A DNA stretch of 64,000 nt from Kappaphycus alvarezii (GCA_002205965.3 NADL03000070.1:1-64000), one strand, 5' to 3'; positions 52,731 to 61,811 are shown, counted from the first letter of the stretch. Made by a program: numbers and translations. The notes: generated from the sequence alone by a model not told the origin.

Positions 52731-52800
52731 ACTGTGGCCGAGTTGGCTAGACCAGCGAAAGACCAGTGAGAGGTCTCGAGTTCGAATCCCAGTCGATAAC
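52731..52800 (+). other. tRNA-like sequence with A and B boxes
   Basis: TGTGGCCGAGTTGGC resembles a pol III A box and GAGTTCGAATCCC a B box, 45 bases apart. Acceptor and T stems do not pair well, so it is not a tRNA gene. It may be a SINE-type or tRNA-derived piece within the Gypsy-B leader, on the opposite strand. Confidence 0.4.
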
Positions 52801-53076
52801 TTGGGAAAGTTGATTTTCTCTGACGTAAGGGTTTGACGTCAGTCACGTCGGGTGTGCTATAGTAGCCCTCCTTCCGATGCTTTACAGAACGGTTGTTTTC
52901 CTGTCTAGAACCTGGCGGCGATACGGGCTTACAAGCCCTACTGCAAGGAACTGGGGAAAGCGAGTTCGTAAGGTAGCCACAGCGGGAGGTTGAACACAGC
53001 ACAAACGAAGTCGGTTGAGAAAGCAACTTTTGGAGTTTTTCTTGCTTCCTCTTCCCTAAATTTATTCAAATTTTAA

Positions 53077-53658
53077 CTACTGACGGGCAGTCTCTCGATG
53101 ACGGCGGCCAAGACGGTGGCGCTCAAGGTCTGCCTTACTTGGGACTTCGATTTTGCAAATTTCGCAGATGTGCCTCGTCTTATCGGCGCGGTGCTGGTGC
53201 TTGCGGGATCGGAGGTGCTCGTGGTACTGCACTCGGCCTGTGCAGGTGACTTGACAGTGACGGCAGTGGAAGGGCGAAGATCGCGGGTTCTTGGTCAGGC
53301 GAGGCCTTCTGGTCTTCTTACGAATGCGGTGGTTGGCGGTTCTCTGAATGACGATGGAAGCCGCGTCAGGAGAATCGGTAGGGTCTTCTTAGGCTTCTGC
53401 GGCTTGGAGCGAGGGACTGCGGGCCTTCTCGGTATCGGCGGTAGAGCGGGTAGCGATACAGCCTCGGGAAGGCAGAAAGTGGAGGGTCTTGGTGTCCTTG
53501 GTTCCTCCACCACGATTCTGGTGGGTGTTCTTGGCTCCACTCCAAACTCGAAACGTTGTCAGCTCCTGACAATTTTCGGCGAAGAACGATTGTAAGTCTT
53601 CTGCGTTGTACTCGTCCGGCGACGAGGGGCGGTCCCTGGAAGTCTTGTTTTTCGGCAC
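53077..53658 (-). pseudogene. C2H2 zinc-finger ORF between 5' LTR and gag of Gypsy-B
   Basis: A frame of about 193 codons from ATG at 53658 to TAG at 53077, same strand as the element, broken by one in-frame TAA at 53389. The first part is Ser/Thr/Pro- and Lys-rich (MPKNKTSRDRPSSPDEYNAE). After the TAA the same frame reads HRIRKKTRRPRLTKNPRSSP, then two fingers: CRHCQVTCTGRVQYHEHLRS + RKH and CEICKIEVPSKADLERHRLG + RRH, both C-x2-C with H-x5-H spacing as in matrin/U1-type fingers. It lies between the primer-binding site (53796) and gag (52633). Gypsy elements do not usually carry a gene there. It may be a captured host sequence or an accessory nucleic-acid-binding protein. The stop may be mutation. 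Confidence 0.6.
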
Positions 53659-53795
53659 TGAGCGTTATTCAAAAAGAATCAGAGTAAAAAACAAAATGTT
53701 AGTCTCTGCTTGCAATCGGGCAGAACGTCAAATCTAATAGAGATTTTAACTTACTATCGGATTGGAAGAACTCGCAGTAACTGACAAACGAATAT

Positions 53796-53807
53796 GCGAT
53801 GCTACCA
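53796..53807 (-). other. Gypsy-B primer-binding site
   Basis: On the minus strand TGGTAGCATCGC, touching the LTR end and identical to Gypsy-A. Confidence 0.8.
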
Positions 53808-54260
53808 AATGGGGTGTTGAGCGCACAAAAGGTAATCGATGGTTGAACTGTTGGTTGATGCTTCCGGTAAACAGGCCGGAACATCAGACCAGGGTTTATA
53901 TAGAAAGAACTCAACACCAGCAGAGATAAATTGTAACTAAACGGTACTGAATTCAAAGGTATTCTAGAAAAAGCGACCCAGAGGTATCAAACTACAAGGT
54001 TCTGAAGGTCCATCAGTATAACAGACAGCAACAAACATCATGGCAAAGTACATTGGTCCAATTGGCAAGGAGGCATAACGTGGTTGCTGGTTGGTGGGTG
54101 CGAAATGTTTCGAGAACCACGCGAGATAGCCATGACGGTGTCATTGGCTAGGTCAAAGAGGTATGATATTATGCTTTTACACTGGTGCGTGAGTACAGTG
54201 GACAGGTTACCGGAGGGATACTGTCAGGTTTTTGGTGATTTATGGGCATTAATCGCAACA
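53808..54260 (-). repeat. Gypsy-B 5' LTR
   Basis: 453 bp; plus-strand end ...AATCGCAACA. It pairs with 47716-48197. The inner end reads AAT where the other LTR has TGT, probably a point change. Confidence 0.9.
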
Positions 54261-54265
54261 CTATC
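54261..54265 (+). repeat. Target-site duplication of Gypsy-B, right copy
   Basis: CTATC; see 47711-47715. Confidence 0.85.
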
Positions 54266-54535
54266 ACACAACTTGGTTGCTTGTGGTGAGTTCTCATTGT
54301 TTACGGACCGTAAGAATCTGTTGTACATGTTTTCACCTAGCAGTTTCAATGCAAATGTTGCTAGAAATGTGGTCAACAAAGTACAGCGTTGGTCTTTACG
54401 GCTTGCTGAGTTTAATTTCACCAATGAGCATATCCCCTGCGAAATTAACATATGGCTGATATTCTTACCCGTTGGGAAGCCCCCGACTATCAAAAATCCT
54501 CTGCTCGATTACTTAGTGCGATCAAGGTTCCTCTA
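54266..54535 (+). pseudogene. RNase H end of Gypsy-C (3' part)
   Basis: Resumes the Gypsy-C frame after the insertion: LVACGEFSLFTDRKNLLYMF with the third RNase H Asp, then RWSLRLAEFNFTNEHIPCEI, matching the xRW.L.L..F.F.IxHIxGxxN end. The usual following ADxLSR is damaged. It belongs to 46610-47715. Confidence 0.8.
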
Positions 54536-54599
54536 CTGACGGGGGAAAAACCCTAATCCTTCGTCCGAAGTCAGCGCTGAGTCGCAGAAGAAGTATTAT

Positions 54600-55522
54600 C
54601 CGCCTGCTAATGAAGGATTAGCCTTATCCAGTGATAGTCCGGCAGTCTGGAAAAATCGGAATGGAAAATCTATGTACCCAAGACGATCAAGACTTGCAGT
54701 TGCGCCTAGCAGTTTCCGCTCATTGTGGGCTTGGTGGACACGAGGATATACTACAACGTATGATATTCTCAACGAAAAAGTCCACTGGGAAGGATTGGAA
54801 GAAGACATCAAGGTATTCGTACAAAGTTGTCTCGTTTGCCTGCCTATCTTCAAGCGGTGAAAAGATCTGTCGATCTCTGGATCTCAAGTTCATGCCGGAA
54901 GAGTTGGGGATTTGCTGCACTTCGATTATCTCTACATCAGTGAGTCATCCAATAACAAGGAGTATATAATCATACTGGAGGACGACTCCTATGGATATTA
55001 TTTCGTACGAGCTTGTGAAGAAGCTGTTGCTGAAACCACTGCAGAAGTGCTAATGGAAATTTTCACCACTTTTGTTCCTGTACTTTCATGGTTCTCCGAC
55101 AAAGGTACCCATTACAAGAATGAAGTCATGGAAATTCTTGCTAAGTCATTAGGTGCGAAGTATCAGTTTTCAACACCTTATGTATCATGTTCTAACGGAA
55201 CTGTCGAAGCAGTCTGCAAGCAAGCACTTAGGGAGATGCGTGCCTTTAGTTCCGAGTTCAAAATTCCAGAAGCGAACTGCCCTAATACTGTCCCTGTGAT
55301 CCAGAGTATCATCAAAAATACTATATCTCGCCGACTTGGTAATCGAGCACCAGTTACTGTGCACACTGGCATGGGACCTGTGAATCCCCTCAATATTGCA
55401 TTATAATCAGTCAACTACCGCAATGCTACTTCCGCTTGTTATGTAAGAGTAAGGCAACTTTTGAAAGTCGAAGAATTCCAGAAAGTAGTCAATGAAATGC
55501 ACAAGGAATTCAGTGACACCCT
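54600..55522 (+). pseudogene. Integrase of Gypsy-C
   Basis: A broken zinc finger (HCGLGGHEDILQRM then CLVCLPIFKR) lies at 54700-54860. The core frame (54912-55406) reads LHFDYLYISES (Asp 1), IIILEDDSYGYYFVRACEEA, WFSDKGTHYKNEVME (Asp 2) and CSNGTVEAVCKQALREMRAF (Glu), a full D,D,E set of the type with an FDYLYI start. After TAA at 55404 the frame continues to EEFQKVVNEMHKEFSDTL, where Gypsy-D cuts in. It differs from the integrases of Gypsy-A and B and is dead. Confidence 0.75.
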
Positions 55523-55965
55523 TGATAGGGGTAAATCGTCGGGAGAAGAGATATTCAGAATCAACCACCCCAAGAAGGAGGTGTTGCAAGCGACAAAAGT
55601 GCTACCGTGGTATAGTTGAACGAACGAAAAGGAGTGTATAGGGACGACAGTTGAATGGGCTACAAGCAAGTATGGAAGGGGCAGGGTCTACCACCTATGC
55701 TTAGTGACTAGGGTAAAATAAATGCTTCTTGGGTCTGAAGTTGACTCTCAACTTCCTAACTATTTGGGACTGAGCTTGAAGCTGTCTGCCAACTTGCTTG
55801 ACCTCTCCATGAGGAAGCGGTTTACTCAGCTTATATAGACTTTTGGCTAACCCTAAAGTCCGAACAGAACTACAGAAGGTACCAGGAAATGCATAAAAAC
55901 AATTTGTGTGGATGATATACTCTGAACAAAAGATACTTAAGAAACTAACAATCAATGAGGTCCTC

Positions 55966-56571
55966 TTATTTCCCATTCTCTAAATCAGATCCAAACAACT
56001 CCTCTAAAATATCCATGCTGTCCAAGCAGTCCCCACAAATATCTGCGAATGGCTCACAGCTCTCTATTCCCTCCTGGGAGATATCTAAACTACTAAAGAT
56101 ATCTCCATCCGGTTCCAGCGTCGGCACCACTTGATCCATACTCTCCAGTCCAGGCCCCACCAGTACAACACTTTCTATGCCCCCATTTCCCTCATCCAAC
56201 TCGTCCTCGTCCTCGTCATCCTCCTCTTCCTCCTCTTCATCCTCATCCTCATCCTCATCCTCATCCTCATCTTCAACCTCATCCTCATCCTCATCCTCAT
56301 CTTCAACCTCATCCTCATCATCATCCTCCCCGTCCTCCTCGTTATTAACCTCATAGACCAATCCAGGGGCTACCCACTCCTCAAAGGTCTCCCCAGCTCC
56401 CTCCTCGATGTCCCACTCCTGACCCTCAGGTACCTCCTCGGCCTCATCCTCGACGAAGAGCTTGCGGACGAATTCTATTATCTTCTTCTTAGTCTGCCAT
56501 CTCAGGTAGTCGTCTGCATCCGTCGGGCCATATACTGCGAGCGCAAGGCCGTTTAAGGGGCGAGAGGGCGG
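55966..56571 (-). CDS. Acidic sense-strand ORF inside the Gypsy-D LTR
   Basis: An open frame of about 200 codons from 56571 to 55966, no ATG at the front (first internal M gives 131 codons). Order: RPLNGLALAVYGPTDADDYL, TKKKIIEFVRKLFVEDEAEE, EWDIEEGAGETFEEWVAPGL, a run of about 50 Asp/Glu coded by the microsatellite, then VPTLEPDGDIFSSLDISQEG and CLDSMDILEELFGSDLENGK. The last part has acidic-hydrophobic patterns like transcription activation domains (inference from composition only). The solo LTR has the same N-terminal words. Translation is not shown; a stop cuts the frame upstream of 56571. Confidence 0.35.
   Translation of the reverse strand, partial: PPSRPLNGLALAVYGPTDADDYLRWQTKKKIIEFVRKLFVEDEAEEVPEGQEWDIEEGAGETFEEWVAPGLVYEVNNEEDGEDDDEDEVEDEDEDEDEVEDEDEDEDEDEDEEEEEEDDEDEDELDEGNGGIESVVLVGPGLESMDQVVPTLEPDGDIFSSLDISQEGIESCEPFADICGDCLDSMDILEELFGSDLENGK
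56178..56340. repeat. CCTCAT/CCTCGT microsatellite in LTR
   Basis: Hexamer-rich pyrimidine run, also at 63776-63905 and, in a shorter form, 36610-36705. Its length differs among LTR copies. Confidence 0.85.
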
Positions 56572-57104
56572 TTTTTAGTGATGGGGGCGGAGGGGCGAAG
56601 GTTGCTCATTTTGGTTGTAAATGATTGTAGACGGAGGATAGAGGTGTTTTGGGTGTGTTGGGGGAGAGGAGTGATGAGTAAAATGATCAGGGACGTTTGA
56701 AACTTGGATAAAAAGGTTTAAATGGGCTCCCGGGGCAGGTTCTATCGATTAGGAATAGGTAAAATAAATCTGCAAGGGATTTTGTAGTAGTGCATTTGCG
56801 CCCTTTTTCTCAAAAAAAAACGAATTTGGAGGAGGAGGTAAGCAAAAAGGGAAAAAGAACTTGATTCGGGATCGATTCAGAGGGGTAGATACAGTATAAA
56901 AATATCTAGATAAAATGGGAGTAAATTTGGGGAGGACCGCGGTAATGATAAGCGAGGTTCAGGGAGGACGAGGAAGGACCGAACTATAAGCAAATTTGGA
57001 CAAAGAGAGGTAGTACAGTAAACTATAGGCCTGTAGATGACGGCGACAAAAAAAAATCTGCGCCTAACACCCCCCGGACTTAGGTCGAACGTCCCGTCTC
57101 GTTC

Positions 57105-57556
57105 TCAATGCTCTTGTTGTTCTTGTGGGAGTTCTATCCATTCATCAGGGAGAGTATAGGGTTCACTATAAGGATATGGTAGTAGCTCATTTCCAATATG
57201 ATGAGAGAGTGTGTACCGTGCGATGACCGGCTCATCTCCTTGGTCAAGAGTTTCGTAGATTCGGCGTATGGTTTCATAGTGTTCTCTAATGAGCTCCTCC
57301 CGTTTCACTTCTCCAAACCTTCCAAATGTGAGGTAATAAACGTATTATGCAAACTTTTCTGGCAACGGGTCCAGAAACGGGTATCTGAAGGAGAAAAAAA
57401 CTCGCAACATAAGGACTGAGTCCTCACGAGTAAGGTGCGCCCCGTGAATGGTCTGGAAGCACATGCAAATACTAATTGCAAAAAAGGAAATTACTTCTGC
57501 TTCTCGTGGGTCCTCTGTCATTTCGCGAAGCCAACGTCTAATTGGTAGCCGTCCAA
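57105..57556 (-). pseudogene. Gypsy-D unknown ORF3, repeat copy B
   Basis: Copy B reads, in one frame, RRWLREMTEDPREAEVISFF, ISICMCFQTIHGAHLTREDS, VLMLRVFFSF, a stop near 57340, YLTFGRFGEVKREELIRE, HYETIRRIYETLDQGD and NELLPYPYSEPYTLPDEWIE. It aligns over its length with copy A (57588-58139): ICMCFQTIHG/ICLCFRTLNG, LRVFFSF/IRILFSF, FGRFGEV/IGRYGMV and LLPYPYSEPYTLP/LVPYPLWEPYVAP. It has two stops (one between the copies, one inside) and follows copy A in the same frame. I recognise no family; the position behind integrase is where some gypsy elements keep an env-like or accessory gene, but no signal peptide or clear membrane anchor is visible. Confidence 0.55.
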
Positions 57557-57587
57557 TAATTAAGGATGCATAGTTTCCCCTGGGAGA

Positions 57588-58139
57588 CTAGGCGGTGTTT
57601 GAGGCGATCTTCTTGGCGATCTTCCTCGCTGCTCCCGACGCCTTGCCTCTTCGATGATCCGCCCGATCACTTGATGGTCCAGCTCGTATCATCATCACGG
57701 CCTCGGGAGGATCCTGGTCTTCTGCTGAGCTTGTGTTTCTGAGCGGAGCAACGTAAGGTTCCCATAGAGGATACGGGACCAGTCGATATTCCATATCAGG
57801 GGGCAAGCTGTAACCTCTCAGTCGCACATCTTGGTGTTCTTAAGAAATACGTAAACCGGACGGATAATGTTCAGATATGTTTGCGACAAGTCTCCGATAG
57901 CTACCATTCCATACCTTCCTATAGAGTAATTATATATGACTTCCACAAACTCTGGACCTGCTTCCGTGAACCTTCCGTTTTGGAATGAGAATAGAATTCT
58001 GATTAATAGTCGGAAATCTTCTTGAGGTAGCAATGGTCCGTTCAACGTACGAAAACATAGGCATATATTAATGTAGAAATGGACGATTACGTGGAGTTCG
58101 TAGTAGTCACGCGTAATCGAGATGATCCATTCCAGGCCC
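57588..58139 (-). pseudogene. Gypsy-D unknown ORF3, repeat copy A
   Basis: Copy A begins, in the -1 frame relative to the integrase end, LEWIISITRDYYELHVIVHF, then INICLCFRTLNGPLLPQEDF, LLIRILFSFQNGRFTEAG and NYSIGRYGMVAIGDLSQTYL. A frame change near 57825 leads to DMEYRLVPYPLWEPYVAPLR and a basic end, RRGKASGAARKIAKKIASNT. It overlaps the integrase C terminus (58087-58139). The hydrophobic first half and the PYPLWEPY box recur in copy B. No known family. It may be an accessory protein of the element; the basic tail could bind nucleic acid (inference). Confidence 0.55.
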
Positions 58140-58823
58140 TTTTTCCTCCCATAGGAATCATTCTATAGTTAAAGATGAGTATGCCCCGTGGTTGCGCATA
58201 GTCCTGTGTGAGAAGGAATTCTTCAGGCCTCTGATGGTAAGGGACTAGACGACGTGCATGGATGGCCCTCCTTGATCTCTTCCCTGAGCTTGAACATAGC
58301 TTATAGTGCGGGTGTCTTTCCTCCGTGACGACGCAAGGATTCGAGTACTTTGTTTGGAAGGCCGGCCACTTCACAGCCTGCTGCATTGCTTTCCCATGTA
58401 CTACAAGTACTTTAGAGCCGACTGGAAAGGTTTGGACTGGAGGCTCTTCATTCTTATTTCTTGTCTGTGTTAGCGCGCGGTGTGATCTCCAGCCTTCAGT
58501 GGCCAGTAGTTCGACTTCTCTACTCTCTTCATCGATAATATTTGTTTCCATGTCTCTCTGTAACATTCTAGGAGCCCTTCCGTACATTAGCTCGAATGGT
58601 GACCGTCCGCTTCTTCCTCTTCTTCGACGATAGCCGTATAACACTTTTGGTAAGGCATCTTCCCACTGGATTCATTCTTCGACATAGTTTTCGATATTGC
58701 TCGTTTGATGGTTCCAACCATCCTCTCCGCTTTACCGTTTGACATAGGAGCGTATGCGAGAACTGTCTTCAGCTGAATCCCTTCTCTTCCAAGAAACGAA
58801 GCAGTGAAGTTGCAGTAAAACAA
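58087..58823 (-). pseudogene. pol: Gypsy-D integrase, core end and C-terminal domain
   Basis: The first frame (58587-58823) has YAPMSNGKAERMVGTIKRAI with the third catalytic Glu. A frame change near 58640 leads to RSGRSPFELMYGRAPRML (58087-58644), the SPFELxYGRxPR box that follows gypsy cores, then VGSKVLVVHGKAMQQAVKWP and FQTKYSNPCVVTEERHPHYK, an SH3-like C-terminal domain. A final segment, RAIHARRLVPYHQRPEEFLL, is the H-A-x-R-L-V-P end. The first two catalytic Asp are in the upstream frame (58769-60919). It is split by two frame changes. Confidence 0.82.
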
Positions 58824-60919
58824 AGGGCGTTATCTGAGATGATCCTTTTTGGAAGACCAAACGGTTCAATTATTTCTTTTTCGATGAATCTCAGGACCAC
58901 CTCAGCATTGGCCTCCTCAACTGCAACTGCTATTGGCCATCCAGTAAGATGTTCCACCCCTATAAGGAGGTATTTGTTTCCGGAAGAGGTTTCCTTGAAT
59001 GGGCCGGCAAAGTCAATTGAGAAGGTTTCAAAGAGAGCGGAAACTGGGAAGCTTAGGGTTGTCTTATACTTTCGTATCGGAGTGAATTTTTGACAGTTGT
59101 CACAGCTTTTCACGAAATTATAGACGTCCTTATGGATACTGGGCCACCAGAATCTCTCCGTAATGAATTTTTTGGTTGTTTCGAGATCCCAATGCCCTAA
59201 CTCATCATGAAAGTCCTCAAGATCTTCATTCTTTCTTTCAAAGGGGCCACTAGTCGGGACCGGCTTTAGTGTGCGGAAGAGTTTCCCATTCCACAATGTA
59301 AAGGCCTTTTGGTTCCTGCGTACCCAATTTCTGTGTTCGAGATCAACCTTTCTCATTTCTAGTCCATCAAGGAATTTAATAAGTCCGTGAATATAAGCTT
59401 CGTACTCGTTATCGATCGGCACTTGAACTTCGGCAACTCCGACGATGTCTTCGGAAGCTTTTTCATTTGGAATCAATGGATCCCTCAAGCGGGATAGGTA
59501 ATCGGCAGGCTGATTATTGCGTCCGGGCCTATACACAATTTCAAACCGATATTCTGCGAAAATGTCGAGCCATCGGGCCAAGCGGTGATGTACATCTTTC
59601 TTTTGGAATGCTGTCTTAAGTGCCTGGTGATCAGTTATCAAGACAAATTTCTCGAGTGATAAAAGGTAAACACGAAACTTTTTCAGTGCGAAGACGACAG
59701 CTAGCGCTTCTTTCTCGCAGACTGAGTATCTCTTTTCCGCATCATTCAGAGTGCGACTTGCGAATTGAACAGGGTGTAGTCTTCCGTTTTCGTCTTTTTG
59801 GGACAAAATGGCACCCAAAGACCGTTCTGAGGCATCTGTCTCCACAACAAATGGTCTCTTGAAATCTGGATACATGAGCACTGGGGGGACACATAGCTTA
59901 TCTTTAAGCTCCTCAAATGCAGTCTGCATTTCCTTGTTCCAGTAAAATTTTCCGTTCTTCGTAGTGCTGGCATGTAACGGTGCTGCAGTTTTGGCGAAAT
60001 CTTTGATAAATCTTCTGTAATATGAGGCCAGTCCTAAGAAGCTTCGAACCTCCGTCTTTGAAGCGGGCCTGGGTGCCAACTTGATTTTTTTCGTTTTCTC
60101 TGGATCCACTTTAATTCCCTCTTGATCGACGATATGACCGAGTAATTGGATAGACGTTTTCGCAAAGAAGCATTTGCTTAACTTAATTTTCAGGCTGTAC
60201 GCATCTATTCTCTCCACCACAGTCTTGACATGCGATATGTGCTGATCCAAGGTTTTTGAGAATATCACCACATCATCGATATAAACTCTTGCAAATGGAA
60301 GTCCTTTCAAAACCTCGTTCATCATTCTTTGGAATGTAGCTGGGGCATTCATGAGACCAAAAGGCATCACTTCGAACCTGAATGTACCGGCTTTGCTGGT
60401 AAAAGTTGTTATTTCCTTACATTTTTCATCTAATGGAATCTGCCAATAACCAGTGTAAAGATCAATTGAGGTGAAGTATCTCCCGTCCTTCAAGTCCTCG
60501 AGGATTTCTTCCATGTTTGGAATCGGAAATCGATCGGGTATCATTCTCTGGTTCAGCTGTCGGTAATCGACGCAAAAGCGAAGTTTTCCATCTTTCTTTG
60601 GTGCTATCACAACTGGAAATGACCATGGGGATGAAACTGGCCGAATAATATCATTTTCCAGCATACTTGTAACATTCTCTGAGATAAATTGGTCATATTT
60701 TGGCGGTTGACGTCTAGGCCTGTGGTAAATTGGTTGAGTATCGGTAAGTTCAAATGAGTGAGTGACCGGTACACTTGCTTGTCTTAAATCTGATACACTC
60801 CATGCAATTACTTCGGAAGATGCTAACATGTCGGATATTTTCAGTGAGGCGGGGCGGGAAGGTGCTGCACTTTTCTTGATTTCTGCCATTTGGCGCCCTT
60901 TTTCTTCGATCTCCCTCAA
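58769..60919 (-). CDS. pol: Gypsy-D RT, RNase H and integrase (first part)
   Basis: 716-codon frame. RT: KDGKLRFCVDYRQLNQRM, YFTSIDLYTGYWQIPLDEKC (motif A), FEVMPFGLMNAPATFQRMMN (motif B), ARVYIDDVVIFSK (YIDD). RNase H: VVETDASERSLGAILSQKDE, SVCEKEALAVVFALKKFRVY, VLITDHQALKTAF and GRNNQPADYLSR, with all acidic residues. Integrase: finger HDELGHWDLETTKKF ... SCDNCQKF (HHCC), then FSIDFAGPFKE (Asp 1) and RIISDNALCF (Asp 2). The frame enters at TTG 60919 with a one-base overlap register (-1) to the protease frame; no ATG. It ends at a frameshift before the third catalytic Glu. Confidence 0.9.
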   Translation of the reverse strand: MREIEEKGRQMAEIKKSAAPSRPASLKISDMLASSEVIAWSVSDLRQASVPVTHSFELTDTQPIYHRPRRQPPKYDQFISENVTSMLENDIIRPVSSPWSFPVVIAPKKDGKLRFCVDYRQLNQRMIPDRFPIPNMEEILEDLKDGRYFTSIDLYTGYWQIPLDEKCKEITTFTSKAGTFRFEVMPFGLMNAPATFQRMMNEVLKGLPFARVYIDDVVIFSKTLDQHISHVKTVVERIDAYSLKIKLSKCFFAKTSIQLLGHIVDQEGIKVDPEKTKKIKLAPRPASKTEVRSFLGLASYYRRFIKDFAKTAAPLHASTTKNGKFYWNKEMQTAFEELKDKLCVPPVLMYPDFKRPFVVETDASERSLGAILSQKDENGRLHPVQFASRTLNDAEKRYSVCEKEALAVVFALKKFRVYLLSLEKFVLITDHQALKTAFQKKDVHHRLARWLDIFAEYRFEIVYRPGRNNQPADYLSRLRDPLIPNEKASEDIVGVAEVQVPIDNEYEAYIHGLIKFLDGLEMRKVDLEHRNWVRRNQKAFTLWNGKLFRTLKPVPTSGPFERKNEDLEDFHDELGHWDLETTKKFITERFWWPSIHKDVYNFVKSCDNCQKFTPIRKYKTTLSFPVSALFETFSIDFAGPFKETSSGNKYLLIGVEHLTGWPIAVAVEEANAEVVLRFIEKEIIEPFGLPKRIISDNALCFTATSLLRFLEEKGFS

Positions 60920-61806
60920 ATTTTGAAGGACTTTTCCGGCGTGCTCACATCTTCAGATATGGAATCCGATATATTCCTGTTTTCCTTGCAATTGTAATCT
61001 TCTTTCATGCTCCGAATTCCGTCCTTTGATTCGATATTATCGCAAAAAGAAACACATTCAGGTGTCACACCTACCCTAGAATTCCAGTCTTCATCTGTTT
61101 CAAACCCAGAATCATAATCATCCCATGCCATGTTCAGTATCCCCCGAGCGTACCCTTCTCCACTTCCGAAAGTGTTAGTTGGTTCGAAATCTTCGCTGTC
61201 ATAGCTAGAAGTGAAATCTTCACTGTCCGTTTCTTTCAAATCTACCGGATGTGTGCTTTTGTCGAAATCCAGGGGCATCTTCACGGTTCTGCCGTCAACA
61301 TTAACTGAAACGATTTGGTTGCCCAAGTCAATGCAGGTCCCTAGTCTTTCCATGGTAGGGCAGCCAATGATTGCATCGAAAGGGAGATCAGGCATGACAA
61401 GAAAGTCTAAATCAACTTTAGAGTCCCCAAAGAACACGGAAACCTTGTCAACAGTGCCCATGCATTTTGATACGGTTCCATCCGCCACAGTTATTCTTCG
61501 AGTAGTTGGAATAATTTCAAGACCTAGATCTGTCACCAAAGTTTCTGAAATAAGGTTTGGAACAGCGCCCGAATCGAAAAGAGCTTGGGTTTGCATTCCC
61601 AATACTTTGACTGGTACTAGTTTAAGACGTCTTGGTGCTGTCGAGGCCGATTGAAGAAACAGTTTCTTACCCTTAGCGGACTTATTAGACCTGATAATTT
61701 TTTTGAGTTCTTTCCTCGCGTCCTCTGCGTCGCCCCTCAAAAGTTGACCAAACGTTATCCCAGTTGGGGCTGATGCAAGCTCAGCCACCAAATTGTACTT
61801 CTTCAC
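60916..61806 (-). CDS. Gypsy-D protease region
   Basis: 296-codon frame. A lysine-rich start (KELKKIIRSNKSAKGKKLFL) leads to the retropepsin: VLGMQTQALFDSGAVPNLIS with the Asp-Ser-Gly catalytic triad, VADGTVSKCMGTVDKVSVFF and FDAIIGCPTMERLG, the I-I-G flap partner. A long acidic tail (TDSEDFTSSYDSEDFEPTNT and on) separates it from the RT. It would process Gag and Pol. Upstream, the frame of 61812-62090 joins after one frame change near 61870 (KKTKKSKKFKNIPKDVLEYV in the joining frame). Active-site residues are intact. Confidence 0.87.
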   Translation of the reverse strand: MKKYNLVAELASAPTGITFGQLLRGDAEDARKELKKIIRSNKSAKGKKLFLQSASTAPRRLKLVPVKVLGMQTQALFDSGAVPNLISETLVTDLGLEIIPTTRRITVADGTVSKCMGTVDKVSVFFGDSKVDLDFLVMPDLPFDAIIGCPTMERLGTCIDLGNQIVSVNVDGRTVKMPLDFDKSTHPVDLKETDSEDFTSSYDSEDFEPTNTFGSGEGYARGILNMAWDDYDSGFETDEDWNSRVGVTPECVSFCDNIESKDGIRSMKEDYNCKENRNISDSISEDVSTPEKSFKI

Positions 61807-61811
61807 ATATT

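Larger units (their letters stand above)
47716..54260 (-). mobile_element. Gypsy-B, chromodomain gypsy element
   Basis: 6.5-kb minus-strand element with LTRs at 53808-54260 (5') and 47716-48197 (3'), a primer-binding site touching the 5' LTR, an extra zinc-finger ORF, gag and pol with a C-terminal chromodomain. The five-base duplication CTATC on both sides fixes the ends. It disrupts the RNase H of Gypsy-C. Frameshifts in gag and pol make it non-autonomous as read. Confidence 0.93.
44824..55522 (+). mobile_element. Gypsy-C, old gypsy element split by two others
   Basis: Plus-strand gag, protease-like region, RT and RNase H (44824-47715) resume after Gypsy-B with the end of RNase H and the integrase (54261-55522). 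Gypsy-D cuts it at 55522. The sequence TIRLS before Gypsy-B and LSHNLVACGEF after it join in one reading frame over the CTATC duplication. It is decayed, with many frame changes. Confidence 0.8.
55523..57069 (-). repeat. Gypsy-D 3' LTR (1547 bp)
   Basis: TGATAGGGGTAAATCGTCGG to GCGCCTAACA on the plus strand. Nearly identical to 63103-64000 over the shared part. Contains a CCTCAT/CCTCGT microsatellite at about 56178-56340. Confidence 0.92.

Noticed and set aside
52731-52800. Functional tRNA gene
   Set aside because: A and B boxes are present, but acceptor and T stems do not pair, so it is at most tRNA-derived.
56131-56556. Leu/Ile-rich 141-codon plus frame in the Gypsy-D LTR
   Set aside because: It is the antisense reading of the CCTCAT microsatellite and of the acidic frame.
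58130-58160. Canonical -1 slippery site joining integrase to ORF3 in Gypsy-D
   Set aside because: The run is GGAAAAAGG with only five A; it does not make a standard heptamer in the integrase frame, so an ordinary indel is as likely.
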